Part shown: positions 7,737 through 16,358 of the stretch, piece after piece | How positions within the stretch are numbered: position 1 is the stretch's first letter | How the letters are laid out: each line of letters opens with the position of its first letter | Assembly: GCA_036504215.1 (NCBI GenBank) | Contig: DASXVO010000070.1 | Coordinates: forward strand, 115,390 to 179,389 | Reading direction: 5' to 3' | DNA length: 64,000 bases | DNA from: Vicinamibacterales bacterium | GTDB lineage: Bacteria; Acidobacteriota; Vicinamibacteria; Vicinamibacterales; Fen-181 | Made by a program: the position numbers and the translations under genes | The notes under the pieces: generated by a model | Told to the model about the DNA's origin: nothing | What the model saw: the letters and a program-made list of their open reading frames with translations, nothing else | The model's database searches: none

Positions 7737-9374
7737 ATGATTGCCTTTTCGCGCATCAGCAAGCAGTACGGCCGCCAGGTCCTGTTCGTGGACGCCTCGT
7801 TCCAGCTCAATCCCGGTGAGCGGGTCGGTCTCGTGGGGCCCAACGGCTCGGGGAAAACCACGCTCTTCCGGATGATCGTCCGCGAGGAGTCGCCGGACGA
7901 AGGTGAGGTGTCGGTCCCGAAGCGGATCACGATTGGCTACTTCCGGCAGGACATCGAGGAGATGTCCGGCCGATCCGTGCTCGACGAGACCATTGCCGGC
8001 TGCGGACGGGTCGGACTCCTCCATCACGAGCTCGAGGCGCTCCAGCACGCGATGTCGGATCCCGATCAGGCGGACGACACCGACGCCATCCTCGACCGGT
8101 TCGGCGAGGTACAGGAGGAGTACGACCACCTCGGCGGCTACGCGCTCGAGGCGCAGGCGCGCGAGGTGCTGCACGGCCTCGGCTTCGATGACGACTGGAT
8201 AGACGGCGATGTCGGCGCACTGTCCGGCGGATGGAAGATGCGCGTGGCGATGGCGCGCACGCTGCTCGGACGCCCCGATGTCCTGCTGATGGACGAGCCG
8301 ACCAACCACCTGGACATCGAGTCGATCATCTGGCTCGAGTCCTTCCTCGAGTCGTTCAGGGGCGCGCTGCTGATGACCTCGCACGATCGCGAGTTCATGA
8401 ATCGGATTGTGACGAGGATTGCCGAGATCGACGACGGCGAGATCACCGTCTACTCGGGCAACTACGACTTCTACGAGCGGGAACGCGCCATCCGCGAGGC
8501 CAACCGCGAGGCGGCCTACGCCCGCCAGCAGGCGATGCTGGCGAAGGAGCGCCGGTTCATCGAGCGCTTCGCGGCGCACGCCGCCAAGGCCGCGCAGGTG
8601 CAGAGCCGCGTCAAGGCGCTCGACAAGATCGAGAAGATCGAACTGCCCAAGAAGCGGCGCGCGGTCAAGTTCGACTTCCGGACGCCCCCGCGCTCCGGCG
8701 ATCTCGTGGCCACGCTGGAAGGCGTGTCCAAGGCCTACGGCCGACGCGTGGTGTACGACGGCCTGAACCTGACGATCCGGCGCGGCGAGCGCTGGTGCGT
8801 GATGGGGCGCAACGGGGCCGGCAAGACCACGCTGCTGAAGATGGTCGCCGGTGTCCTGCCGTCGGACGCAGGTGAGATCCGGCTCGGGGCCAGCTTGAAG
8901 ATGGGGTACTTCGCGCAGCAGGCGCTCGATCTGCTCGATCCGGACCTGACGATTGAAGAGCAGCTCCAGCAGGACTTCCCGCACGAGTCGATCGGCATGC
9001 TGCGAAACCTGGCCGGGGCGTTCCAGTTCTCGGGTGATGAGATCGACAAGAAGATCCGCGCGTTGTCGGGCGGCGAGAAGACCCGCCTCGTGATGGCCGT
9101 GATGCTGCTCGATCCGCCGAACTTCCTGGTTCTCGACGAGCCCACGAACCACCTGGACCTGGCAACGAAGGAGATGCTGGTGGACGCCCTTCGAAACTTC
9201 GACGGCACCATGCTCTTCGTCTCGCACGACCGGACGTTCCTGCGCGGCCTCAGTAACCGCGTGCTCGAACTCGGCGGCGAGAGCGGGCACGACACCCACC
9301 CCCATCTCTATCCGGGCAGCTACCTGGACTACGTGCAGCGTACCGGCCACGAGGCACCCGGCGTGCACTCGTAG
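7737..9374 (+). CDS. ABC-F family ATPase (ribosome-associated type)
   Basis: 545 residues with two ABC ATPase domains and no membrane segments, the ABC-F architecture. Walker A sites are GPNGSGKTT (about residue 35) and GRNGAGKTT (about 357); signatures are LSGGWKMR and LSGGEKTR; Walker B plus the H-switch region reads LLMDEPTNHLD and LVLDEPTNHLD. The charged helical linker between the domains (about 240-310, rich in Arg/Glu/Ala) is the arm that reaches the ribosomal exit/P-site region in this family. It probably acts on translation, as EttA/Uup/YbiT do; which branch cannot be decided by eye. Confidence 0.92.
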   Translation: MIAFSRISKQYGRQVLFVDASFQLNPGERVGLVGPNGSGKTTLFRMIVREESPDEGEVSVPKRITIGYFRQDIEEMSGRSVLDETIAGCGRVGLLHHELEALQHAMSDPDQADDTDAILDRFGEVQEEYDHLGGYALEAQAREVLHGLGFDDDWIDGDVGALSGGWKMRVAMARTLLGRPDVLLMDEPTNHLDIESIIWLESFLESFRGALLMTSHDREFMNRIVTRIAEIDDGEITVYSGNYDFYERERAIREANREAAYARQQAMLAKERRFIERFAAHAAKAAQVQSRVKALDKIEKIELPKKRRAVKFDFRTPPRSGDLVATLEGVSKAYGRRVVYDGLNLTIRRGERWCVMGRNGAGKTTLLKMVAGVLPSDAGEIRLGASLKMGYFAQQALDLLDPDLTIEEQLQQDFPHESIGMLRNLAGAFQFSGDEIDKKIRALSGGEKTRLVMAVMLLDPPNFLVLDEPTNHLDLATKEMLVDALRNFDGTMLFVSHDRTFLRGLSNRVLELGGESGHDTHPHLYPGSYLDYVQRTGHEAPGVHS

Positions 9375-9389
9375 GCCCGCGGCCACGGT

Positions 9390-9418
9390 CTGCCCCGCCG
9401 AAGCCAGGCGGCGAAGGC
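9390..9418. repeat. REP-like palindrome, copy A, in a convergent spacer
   Basis: Read on the minus strand, this 29-base element agrees with 25 of 29 bases of the element at 27263-27291. Both contain GCCTTCGCC on one side and TTCGGCG on the other, forming a hairpin. Both lie in a spacer between convergent genes, so they may serve as bidirectional terminators. Confidence 0.55.
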
Positions 9419-9431
9419 TGAGGGGCGGCGA

Positions 9432-10151
9432 CTACCGTGGCGTCTCGATGTCGCGCATTCTGACGAACCGCGGCGCGCGGCGCTTGAGCACGCGGATGGT
9501 TTCTCGCAGGCAGTCGCGGGCCGGTTCACCGGTCTTGAAGCGGCAGTCGAACCGCAACCGCTCGCCCGTCAGATCGACGAATTCCCACGGATGCACGAAC
9601 ACGACGGCCGGTTCCCGGAGTCGCGCCAGCAGCAGGTCGCGCGGCCACGCCGGCCAGCGCAGCGTCGAAGAGGTGACGGAGGCGGGCACCCGGATGACGC
9701 CGCCCTCTCGCACGACCGACGCCCCGGGATACTTGTAGCGCGCGGCCGACGAATCCAGCCGGTATCCGCGCTCCTCGAGCATCGGCACGTATCCGGCGGG
9801 AAATGTCAGGTACGGCGCCCGAAAGGACGAGACGTCGCAGAACTCCCGGAGCGTCATCGTCGAGCGGGCGATTTCCTCACGCGCGGCGTCCGAGCCGATG
9901 CGGCCGAAATTGGCGTGCGTGTCTCCGTGCGATCCGACCTCGTGACCCGCGGAGAGGATCGCGCGTACCGCGTCGGGGAACCGCCGCGCCAACTCGCCAG
10001 TGACGAAGAAGGTGGCCGGTACCTGCTCCTCGGCCAGCAACTCGAGCAGCCGTGGCAGGCCCTCGGTCACGCCACGCCAGGTATTGAGATACGGCGGGCA
10101 GTCCTGTTCCATGTCCACCGTCACACACACCGTGGTGGCACGTCCCGTCAT
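9432..10151 (-). CDS. NodB-type polysaccharide deacetylase
   Basis: 239 residues. NodB motif 1 reads TVDMEQD (Asp13), motif 2 is SHGDTH (His75 and His79, metal ligands), motif 3 is SFRAPY, and VFVHPWEF carries the late catalytic His. These predict a metal-dependent de-N-acetylase or de-O-acetylase. No signal peptide is seen, so it should act in the cytoplasm on a lipid- or nucleotide-linked sugar rather than on peptidoglycan. Its ATG overlaps the stop of the upstream glycosyltransferase (ATGA, 10148-10151), which points to translational coupling: the transferase could add an N-acetylhexosamine that this enzyme then deacetylates. It is last in the operon PAP2 - SDR - GT4 - deacetylase. Confidence 0.85.
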   Translation of the reverse strand: MTGRATTVCVTVDMEQDCPPYLNTWRGVTEGLPRLLELLAEEQVPATFFVTGELARRFPDAVRAILSAGHEVGSHGDTHANFGRIGSDAAREEIARSTMTLREFCDVSSFRAPYLTFPAGYVPMLEERGYRLDSSAARYKYPGASVVREGGVIRVPASVTSSTLRWPAWPRDLLLARLREPAVVFVHPWEFVDLTGERLRFDCRFKTGEPARDCLRETIRVLKRRAPRFVRMRDIETPR

Positions 10152-11287
10152 GCCGCCGCCTCGCTACGGCCGCGAGCCCGGCGTGCGATCGCCAACCGGT
10201 AGACCTCCTCGTGCCGCTCGCACGCCGCGTCCCACGAGAATTGATCGATGCCCTCGCGCGCCCCGGCCGCCAGCCGCTCCCGCAACGCGTCATCGTCGAT
10301 CAGGCGCACGATGGCCGCCACGAACCCAGATCTCGTCGACGTCAGCAGCCCGTGGCGATCGTGCTCGATGACCTCCGACACCCCGCCGCCGTCAATCGCC
10401 ACGCACGGCACGCCGGCCGCCCGGGCTTCGAGCAACGCGAGGCCGAACGCCTCGGCGCGCACGGGTGAGACGAAGATCGAGGAGTCCGCCAGGATGCGAT
10501 CGACCTCCGCGCGGGACCGCTCGCCGCAGAACTCGATGTGTTGCCGAAGTCCGAGCAGCGCCGCCAGCCACTCCACCCGCCGCCGCTCAGGGCCGTCCCC
10601 CACGACGGTGAATCGGACGCGAGACGGATCCGCGGCCCGGGCAAGCACGCGAGAGAACTCCCACATCAGATGATAGGGCAGCTTCTTCAGCTTCAACCGA
10701 AGCACGCTCGTGATCCGGATCGGGTCCTCCGCGCCACGGCGGCGAACCGGGACAGGGCCCACGTCCATCCCGTTGGGCAGCATCAGCACTTCGTCGCGAC
10801 CCGATGCGCGCCGTGCATCACGGGCTGCCGCCGCACTCACCGCGGTGACGACATCCGCGTGGTGCGACGCGAGCACGTAGACCATCCGCGCGAGCGGCAA
10901 CGACGCCACCCGGATCAGCGAATGGTGCGTCGTCACGCTCGGAATCCCCAGCGCATGGGCCGCCAGCAGTCCGCCCATCGCCAGCGTCGAGAACAACCCG
11001 TGGACGTGCACCACGTCGGGCCGGTCGGCTGCCAGTTCCTCGACGAGCCGGCGGTAGTTGGCGAGCGACGGCACGCCGACGCGCGTCCGGGGCACATACG
11101 CGAACGGGAGGCGGACGACGGTGAGGCGATCGCCGGGGATCTCACCGCGGGAACTGGTGATGACGCAAACGCTGTGCCCTCGCCGTTCGAGGGCGCGCGC
11201 GAGGCCGTGCACCTGCACCTCGACCCCACCCACCGCAGGCGGGAAGAAGTCGGTCACGAGCGCGATGCGGAGCGGACGGTCGGGCAT
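10148..11287 (-). CDS. GT4 glycosyltransferase resembling PIG-A
   Basis: 379 residues from ATG 11287; the frame is open for another 21 codons, but that part is made of a heptamer repeat. The N-terminus (LVTDFFPPAVGGVE) has the GGVE loop and the later HGLFSTLA and THHSL segments line up with eukaryotic PIG-A, the GlcNAc transferase that starts GPI anchors. The GT4 retaining-enzyme C-terminus has VGDGPERRR and the E-x7-E segment EAFGLALLE. The closest match by eye is therefore a UDP-sugar transferase acting on a lipid. Neighbours are an SDR, a PAP2-type enzyme and a deacetylase, in line with glycosylation of a sphingolipid head group. The exact acceptor is inference. Confidence 0.82.
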   Translation of the reverse strand: MPDRPLRIALVTDFFPPAVGGVEVQVHGLARALERRGHSVCVITSSRGEIPGDRLTVVRLPFAYVPRTRVGVPSLANYRRLVEELAADRPDVVHVHGLFSTLAMGGLLAAHALGIPSVTTHHSLIRVASLPLARMVYVLASHHADVVTAVSAAAARDARRASGRDEVLMLPNGMDVGPVPVRRRGAEDPIRITSVLRLKLKKLPYHLMWEFSRVLARAADPSRVRFTVVGDGPERRRVEWLAALLGLRQHIEFCGERSRAEVDRILADSSIFVSPVRAEAFGLALLEARAAGVPCVAIDGGGVSEVIEHDRHGLLTSTRSGFVAAIVRLIDDDALRERLAAGAREGIDQFSWDAACERHEEVYRLAIARRARGRSEAAA

Positions 11288-11294
11288 GTCAAAG

Positions 11295-11329
11295 GGCTCT
11301 CGGCTCTGGGCTCTGGGCTCTGCGCCCTG
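11295..11329. repeat. Heptamer tandem array (GGCTCTG type)
   Basis: Five head-to-tail 7-base units; three are exactly GGCTCTG and the flanking ones differ by one to three bases. It fills the spacer immediately 5' of the glycosyltransferase start codon (minus strand). Confidence 0.75.
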
Positions 11330-11356
11330 GACGCTTTGCGGCGGGTCCACTGTGGC

Positions 11357-12352
11357 TCAGATCATCCCTGCTGACTTGTACCATGCAAACGCATCTCGAA
11401 GCGCGCCGTCAATCGGCGTCTGCGGGAGGCCCAGATCTCGCACGGCCTTCGCCGCGCTGTAGTAGTGGTCGGCGTAGGCCAGGCGCGCGACTTCCGATGT
11501 GAGCGAGGGGTCGCGTCCGGTCAACCGGCCCACGGCGTCGAGCACGTACCCGGCGGCCACGGCGGCCCCGAGCGGGATGGGCACGCGCCACGGCCGACGC
11601 CCGAGCGCCGCCAGCGCCCGCGCGAACAGGTCCTGGTAGCGCAGGTTCTCGTGGCCCAGAATGTAGCGCTCACCGGGCCGCCCGCGGTCGAGAGCGGCGA
11701 GGGCACCGGCCACGACGTCGCGCACGTCCACGAAGTTGTTCCCGCCGCGCGTCGGGTAGGGCGACGCCCATCCGCGCGCCAGCGGCAACAGCAGCCGACC
11801 GCTGGAGGGTTTCGGATCGTACGGCCCGAGCAGGAAGGCGGGGTTCACAATGACCGTCTCGACCTCCGCCTGCCGCGCGACGTCCTCGGCGAGACGCTTC
11901 GTCTCGGCGTAGATGTTGTCGATGCGGCCGGGTGTCCATGCCGTGGTCTCGTCCGCGATCTGACCCGGCGGCGGCAGTCCAATGGTGTCAACGGTCGAGA
12001 CGTGCAGCACGCGCTCGACGCGTTCGGCCGCCGCCGCGCCGAGCACCCGCCGGGTGCCTTCCACGTTGATGTCGACGATCGCCTGCCGAGCGCGGGCGTC
12101 CCGGCACCAGAACACGACCGCGGCGGCCGCGTGGACCACGTGGCGGCATCCACGCACCGCGGCCCGAAGCGCCGCCGCGTCGCGCACATCGCCTTCGGCG
12201 ATCTCGTAGTCACAGCCTTCGAGCGCGACGGGTCGCTGGCGGCCGCGCAGGAGCACGCGGACCCGGTCGCCCCGCAGCGCCAGGCCTCGCGCGAGGTTCC
12301 CGCCCAGGAAACCGGTCGCTCCGGTCACGAGCACGGTCGAGGAGGTCAACAT
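11357..12352 (-). CDS. NAD-dependent epimerase/dehydratase-type SDR, candidate ceramide reductase
   Basis: 331 residues from ATG 12352; a longer frame is possible. The N-terminus has the extended-SDR dinucleotide loop GATGFLGG, and the catalytic pair is YAETK (Tyr-x-x-x-Lys) with STVD before it. DNFVDVRDV-like and RPGERYILGHENL segments are shared with the HpnA/dihydroflavonol-reductase group. In Caulobacter the ceramide reductase CerR is a protein of this kind and is encoded beside serine palmitoyltransferase. The presence of SPT-, ceramide-synthase- and acyl-ACP-ligase-like genes within 8 kb makes that role the best guess. Hopanoid HpnA is the main alternative, but no hopanoid gene is nearby. 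Confidence 0.7.
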   Translation of the reverse strand: MLTSSTVLVTGATGFLGGNLARGLALRGDRVRVLLRGRQRPVALEGCDYEIAEGDVRDAAALRAAVRGCRHVVHAAAAVVFWCRDARARQAIVDINVEGTRRVLGAAAAERVERVLHVSTVDTIGLPPPGQIADETTAWTPGRIDNIYAETKRLAEDVARQAEVETVIVNPAFLLGPYDPKPSSGRLLLPLARGWASPYPTRGGNNFVDVRDVVAGALAALDRGRPGERYILGHENLRYQDLFARALAALGRRPWRVPIPLGAAVAAGYVLDAVGRLTGRDPSLTSEVARLAYADHYYSAAKAVRDLGLPQTPIDGALRDAFAWYKSAGMI

Positions 12353-12360
12353 GTCGGTCG

Positions 12361-13176
12361 CTACAGCCCGAAGCCGGCGACGAGCCCCCACGCGGCCAGC
12401 GCCGTCACCACGCCGGCGATGGCGTCACCGCTGTAGTGATACTCGCCCGCCACCGAGCCCACGGCAATGCTGATCGCCAGCAGGAAGAAGACCACACCGC
12501 CTGCCGGCCAGACGCCTGCCACGGCCAGTGCCGTCGCCAGTGCCCCTGCGGCATGACCGCTCGGAAACGTGTTCGCACGCGTGGACGCGTACTGAATGAG
12601 GAACCTGTTCACTCGCCGCATGAACACGTCCCTGTCGTCGAGTGCGCTCCGCTCCAGCAGCGCCCAGGGGGGGCGCGTGCGGATCCAGGGCAACACGCCG
12701 TAGCACCCGAGCTCGGCCATCAGCACGATGCTCCAGTAACGATTGGCATCCGCTTCGTGCCCCGCCAGGACGTAGGCGATCAAGCCGGCCGGTATGACAA
12801 CGTAGCAGGAAAAGTAGGCGGTCTCCAGGCACTCGATCAGCGCTCGAGGAGCGCGAGTGGCGAAGCCGGTCAAGCCGAAGGCACGCTGGAGACGCTCATC
12901 GAGGCTCGTGAAGCGCGCTTCGTACGACGCCTGAGGGTCGACGAAGAACATCCCCGACAGCCAATACCCGAGGAGCAGGTACGGGAGCGGCAACCACGTC
13001 CGGACGTGATGCACCACGGGGGTGAGCGGCAGGCGCGAGATCAACACGACGAGTGCGACGAGCGGCAACGCGCCCGCCACGACGCACACCTGCCGGGCGC
13101 GGGACAGACGGCGCAGCGGGAGAATCGCCACGAGATACGTCAAGTAGACGACGAGAACCCACTCCGAAAACCGCAC
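12361..13176 (-). CDS. PAP2-superfamily membrane enzyme (IPC-synthase-like)
   Basis: 271 residues from GTG 13176, chosen because GAGGAG precedes it by 5 bases and the protein then starts directly with a membrane segment; the frame is open to 13380. Five to six hydrophobic helices are visible. The PAP2 motifs are IRTRPPW (weak motif 1), FPSGHAAG (motif 2) and GEYHYSGDAIAG (motif 3, His and Asp). This looks like the PAP2_3 group, which includes the AUR1 inositol-phosphorylceramide synthases. It could move a phospho-head group onto ceramide or remove a phosphate from a lipid intermediate. It heads the operon with the SDR, 8 bases upstream of it. Confidence 0.75.
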   Translation of the reverse strand: MRFSEWVLVVYLTYLVAILPLRRLSRARQVCVVAGALPLVALVVLISRLPLTPVVHHVRTWLPLPYLLLGYWLSGMFFVDPQASYEARFTSLDERLQRAFGLTGFATRAPRALIECLETAYFSCYVVIPAGLIAYVLAGHEADANRYWSIVLMAELGCYGVLPWIRTRPPWALLERSALDDRDVFMRRVNRFLIQYASTRANTFPSGHAAGALATALAVAGVWPAGGVVFFLLAISIAVGSVAGEYHYSGDAIAGVVTALAAWGLVAGFGL

Positions 13177-13409
13177 GGACGCTCCTCGATGGTGCCCCAG
13201 CCGACGGCCGCGGACCTTGTCGGTCGACAGCCCAAACCTCACAACGATATCATTTCCCTGGGTGCGCCCCCCGAACGGTACCAGGAGCCGGCTGCCCTTC
13301 GGCTCGGTTGTGCTGCGCATCGGCCCGGCTGCTCCGCCGCGGTGCCGGGGCGCCCCGCAGGGTTCTGGCCTGCTCCACACCAGTGAGCTCGGGGTTCAGG
13401 AATTGCGCG
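13177..13409. promoter_or_regulatory. Divergent promoter region, PAP2 operon / GNAT gene
   Basis: 233 bp between two divergent starts. It holds ACGATATCATT near 13240, with a GATATC palindrome and an A+T-rich patch unlike its surroundings, the most promoter-like segment here. The RBS of the PAP2 gene is at its left edge. No other feature was seen. Confidence 0.35.
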
Positions 13410-14540
13410 ATGATTGACGTCCGTCCTGTCACCGACCGCCGCTCGACCCGACGATTCATCGATGTCCCGTACCGCAAGTACCGCGGGCATCCACATTGGG
13501 TTCCTCCCGCCCGGCTGACGGAGGCACCGATGTTCGACCGGCGGCGGAATCCCTTCTTCGGCTATGCCGACATGGATCTGTTTCTCGCGTACGAGGGGGA
13601 CCGGATCGTCGGCCGGGTCGCGGCCATCGACGACCATCGGCACAACGAGGTGCATCAGGACAACCTCGCGGCCTTCGGCTTCTTCGAGGCGGACCGTGAG
13701 GAGGTCGCTGCGGCGCTCCTGGCCGCCGTCGAACGATGGGCCGTGGCGCGCGGACGCACGGCCGTCCGCGGGCCGCTCAACCCGTCGCTGAATCACAGCG
13801 GCGGCCTGCAGATCGACGCCTTCGACACCGACCCGTATCTGATGATGCCGTGCAACCCGCCGGAGTACGCCGGGTGGATCGAGGCGGCCGGCTATCGCAA
13901 GGTCAAGGACCTGTGGTGCTGGCTGGTCCAGATCGCGGCTGCTCCCGAGCAAAAAGTGGCGCGGATCGCCGCCCACGTCCAGCGCCGCCACGGCATCACC
14001 GTCCGCTCGATGAACCTCCGGCGCATCCGTTCGGAGACCGACAAGCTGTACGAGATCTACTGCAGCGCCTGGCAGAGCAACTGGGGATTCGTCGCGCCCA
14101 CTCGCGAGGAGTTTGGTGACATCGTCAAGGACCTGCGGTGGGTCGGCATGACCGATGGGCTCCTGATTGCGGAAATCGACGGGCGGCCGGTGGGCTGCAC
14201 GACTATCGTGCCCGACGTGAATCAGGTGCTGAAGGGGACCAACGGCCGGGTCTTCCCCGCCCTCTGGTGGCGGATGCTGAACATGCGACGCACCGTGACG
14301 CGGGCGCGCGCCATCATCACCGGCGTCATCCGCGAACACCAGAATTCCGGCGTGGTGGCCGTACTGATGTACCACTTCCTCCGAGTGTCGGCGAGGTACG
14401 GGCTCAAGGAAGCGGAATTCTCCTGGATCCTGGAAGACAACGCCGCCGCAAACGATCCCCTCGAACGGTACGGCGCGAAGATGTACAAGACGTACCGGCT
14501 GTACCAGAAGCCGCTTGCGGAGAAGGACTCCAGGCTCTAG
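13410..14540 (+). CDS. GNAT-fold acyltransferase, candidate bacterial ceramide synthase
   Basis: 376 residues from ATG 13410; the frame is open much further upstream but without family resemblance. The beginning, IRPV-like DVRPVTDRRSTRRF then RGHPHWVPP and NPFFGYADMDLFLA, is typical of a family often misannotated as dATP pyrophosphohydrolase. From memory, the Caulobacter bacterial ceramide synthase (CCNA_01212) belongs to it. A GRVAAIDDHRHNE strand-helix and a second GNAT-like half ending in ENAAANDPLERYGAKMYK complete it. It would N-acylate 3-oxosphinganine or sphinganine with an acyl-CoA/ACP. A plain GNAT acetyltransferase is the alternative. Its last codons and stop lie inside a heptamer array. 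Confidence 0.68.
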   Translation: MIDVRPVTDRRSTRRFIDVPYRKYRGHPHWVPPARLTEAPMFDRRRNPFFGYADMDLFLAYEGDRIVGRVAAIDDHRHNEVHQDNLAAFGFFEADREEVAAALLAAVERWAVARGRTAVRGPLNPSLNHSGGLQIDAFDTDPYLMMPCNPPEYAGWIEAAGYRKVKDLWCWLVQIAAAPEQKVARIAAHVQRRHGITVRSMNLRRIRSETDKLYEIYCSAWQSNWGFVAPTREEFGDIVKDLRWVGMTDGLLIAEIDGRPVGCTTIVPDVNQVLKGTNGRVFPALWWRMLNMRRTVTRARAIITGVIREHQNSGVVAVLMYHFLRVSARYGLKEAEFSWILEDNAAANDPLERYGAKMYKTYRLYQKPLAEKDSRL

Positions 14541-14559
14541 GCTCGGGGCTCCGGGCCTC
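14525..14559. repeat. Heptamer tandem array (AGGCTCT type)
   Basis: Five 7-base units with period 7, consensus RGGCTCN, related to the GGCTCTG array at 11295. The first two units form the end of the GNAT coding sequence and supply its stop codon (TAG at 14538-14540). Confidence 0.65.
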
Positions 14560-14572
14560 CAATGATCGCTCG

Positions 14573-15691
14573 TCAGTTCGTCCGCTCGAAATACAGCCGC
14601 AGGTACGACCTGACCTCCAGTTCCCAGGCGACCGGTGCAACTGGTGGCGTCTGCGGGTCGTCGCGAACACGGGCAGGCAATTCGGCCCACAGTCGGAACT
14701 CACCCGGGTCGGAGTCCGGGTTGAGGATGCGGAATCGCAACTGGAAGACATCGGCGGCGTCGTGCACGAGGCCGCGGCCGACGAGCGGCCGGCCGCGCGA
14801 CGGGTCGCGCGACGCCGACACGAGCTCGAGCCGCCGCGTGGTTCCGTTGTGCGTGAACGCGATCTGCGTCGCGCCGGCCCGCAACGGACGGTCGCGGTGG
14901 ACGGCCGCCGACCGCAGGCTCGCTTGCAGGGCTCCGAGGAAGGCCAGCGCCGGGAGCGGCTTGGCCTGGCTGCCGGCCTGCTGTTGCCGGTATCGGGGCG
15001 GTCGCGTCTCGAGTTGCGGCCGCAGCGCCGCCCACAACTCGCCCGGGTTCGTCATCCGCTGCTCGGTGGACACCCGAAACACCGACGAGGTCGTCTCGAG
15101 CGGTCCCGCAAACCCGTCGATGGCCTCGTACGTGTTGGGGCGCGGACCGTCGAGCGCCTTCTTGGCGTCGTTGTAGGTCTGCTCGGGCCACCAGGTCATC
15201 GCGCCAAAGTAGGCCGTCCACGACGGCCCGACCGGCGTCAGGCGGATCGCCTCGCGGAAGAACCCGAGCCGATCGAGGCCCCGCGCCCGCTCCGGCTTCG
15301 ACGCAGAAAACAACTCGTACGCCCGCAACACATCTCCGGCGCCTGCCGCACAATCGCGGTAGCTGGCGATGGCCACCCCCACATCCGGCCTCGACCAGAT
15401 CTCCAGCGAGGTGAACCCGAGGGGCAGCAGCACGTGTGCGTCGACGCGATACCTGACGTGCAGGCCCCGGAGTTGAGGCGTGGCAGGGTCGAACACGCCG
15501 GCGGCGCGCGTTTCGATCCACGTGGCGTACTGCGCACCATCGACCGTTCCGACGGGGCGATCTCCCCCCAGTACCGCCTGCCGCACCGCGAGGACGGATG
15601 CCACGGGCACAGCGGCCAGCAGCGTGACGGTCACCGCGGCGCGAGCGGCTCGTCGCCACGGGGCACCCCATGCATTCTCCCTACGCCTCAT
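14573..15691 (-). CDS. Membrane-anchored protein of unknown function
   Basis: 372 residues. One hydrophobic segment (about 18-38) after a short Arg-rich stretch suggests an inner-membrane anchor with the rest in the periplasm. The body has many Trp, Tyr and Pro residues and no recognisable catalytic motif; it reads like a beta-rich lipid- or ligand-binding domain. The start overlaps the 3' end of the hotdog dehydratase gene by 11 bases, so the two are co-translated and belong to the lipid locus. I do not recognise the family, and its constant company would be the best clue to function. Confidence 0.65.
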   Translation of the reverse strand: MRRRENAWGAPWRRAARAAVTVTLLAAVPVASVLAVRQAVLGGDRPVGTVDGAQYATWIETRAAGVFDPATPQLRGLHVRYRVDAHVLLPLGFTSLEIWSRPDVGVAIASYRDCAAGAGDVLRAYELFSASKPERARGLDRLGFFREAIRLTPVGPSWTAYFGAMTWWPEQTYNDAKKALDGPRPNTYEAIDGFAGPLETTSSVFRVSTEQRMTNPGELWAALRPQLETRPPRYRQQQAGSQAKPLPALAFLGALQASLRSAAVHRDRPLRAGATQIAFTHNGTTRRLELVSASRDPSRGRPLVGRGLVHDAADVFQLRFRILNPDSDPGEFRLWAELPARVRDDPQTPPVAPVAWELEVRSYLRLYFERTN

Positions 15692-16187
15692 TCGGCCCCG
15701 TTTCCAGCCCGTCCGTCATCTCGCGCCAGGTCTGCTGGCCCCAGTCGCGGATGACGGCGAGATTCTCGACTCCGATACCAACCACATCGTGGTCGAGGCC
15801 AACCAGCACGTAGGTCACCGTGGCAGACGCGACGAGCTCGCCGTCGATCTCTGCTGTGGCCGATACGCGGGCACCCGAGCTGCGAATCGACAACACCTCG
15901 GCGCTCAGATCGAGCCTGGAGCCTGGACGCGCCGGACGCTTGAACTCCGCAGCGTTCACCATCGCCAGCATCGGCAGCACCTGCCGGCCGGACTCGTGCT
16001 GCACCGACTGCTGGACGAGCCGGCCTCCGAGTTGAGCCATCGACTCGAGCAGCAGGACGCCGGGCTCCACCGGGTAGCCGGGCATGTGGTCCCGGTAGTA
16101 CTCGGCGTCCGGCGACAGCATCCGGTACCCCCGGGCCCGCTTGCCGGGTTCGAGTGCGACGATCTTGTCCACCAGAACGAATCGCAC
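15681..16187 (-). CDS. FabZ-like hotdog 3-hydroxyacyl-ACP dehydratase
   Basis: 168 residues from GTG 16187, preceded by GGAGG nine bases upstream; the open frame extends to an ATG at 16286. The segment HMPGYPVEPGVLLLESMAQ is the FabA/FabZ hotdog signature (H-x-x-G-x-P-x-x-P-G-V) with the catalytic His; the acid residue of FabZ corresponds to the Glu in LLLESMAQ. It should remove water from a 3-hydroxyacyl-ACP. The nearby divergent ACP and ketosynthase genes suggest a dedicated chain-building set for the lipid made here, separate from housekeeping fatty-acid synthesis. Confidence 0.75.
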   Translation of the reverse strand: MRFVLVDKIVALEPGKRARGYRMLSPDAEYYRDHMPGYPVEPGVLLLESMAQLGGRLVQQSVQHESGRQVLPMLAMVNAAEFKRPARPGSRLDLSAEVLSIRSSGARVSATAEIDGELVASATVTYVLVGLDHDVVGIGVENLAVIRDWGQQTWREMTDGLETGPNEA

Positions 16188-16294
16188 GTCCGAGATCCTC
16201 CGCTTGGCGTGGAACGGTTTGGAGCAGCCACCAGGGCCGCCGGCGGAACAGTCCTCGACAGAGGGGACCGGTCGATCGTAGCACACTGTACCGA

Positions 16295-16323
16295 TTGACT
16301 TGTCCGGCCGCGTCGGTCAGAAT
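16295..16323 (+). promoter_or_regulatory. Sigma-70-like promoter of the ACP-ketosynthase pair
   Basis: TTGACT at 16295-16300 and CAGAAT at 16318-16323 with a 17-base spacer. A start near 16330 would give a leader of about 29 bases before the ACP ATG at 16359. Confidence 0.5.
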
Positions 16324-16358
16324 TTAGCGTTCGGATCGTTGACGGGGTTCTCAGACCT

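Noticed and set aside
7605..9386. 593-codon open frame on the minus strand opposite the ABC-F gene
   Set aside because: Antisense frame of a gene with both Walker motifs and signatures intact; the protein read from it has no domain.
11357..12352. Hopanoid-associated sugar epimerase HpnA
   Set aside because: Sequence is in the same broad group, but no hopanoid gene (squalene cyclase, hpn) lies in the window; sphingolipid neighbours fit better. Not excluded.
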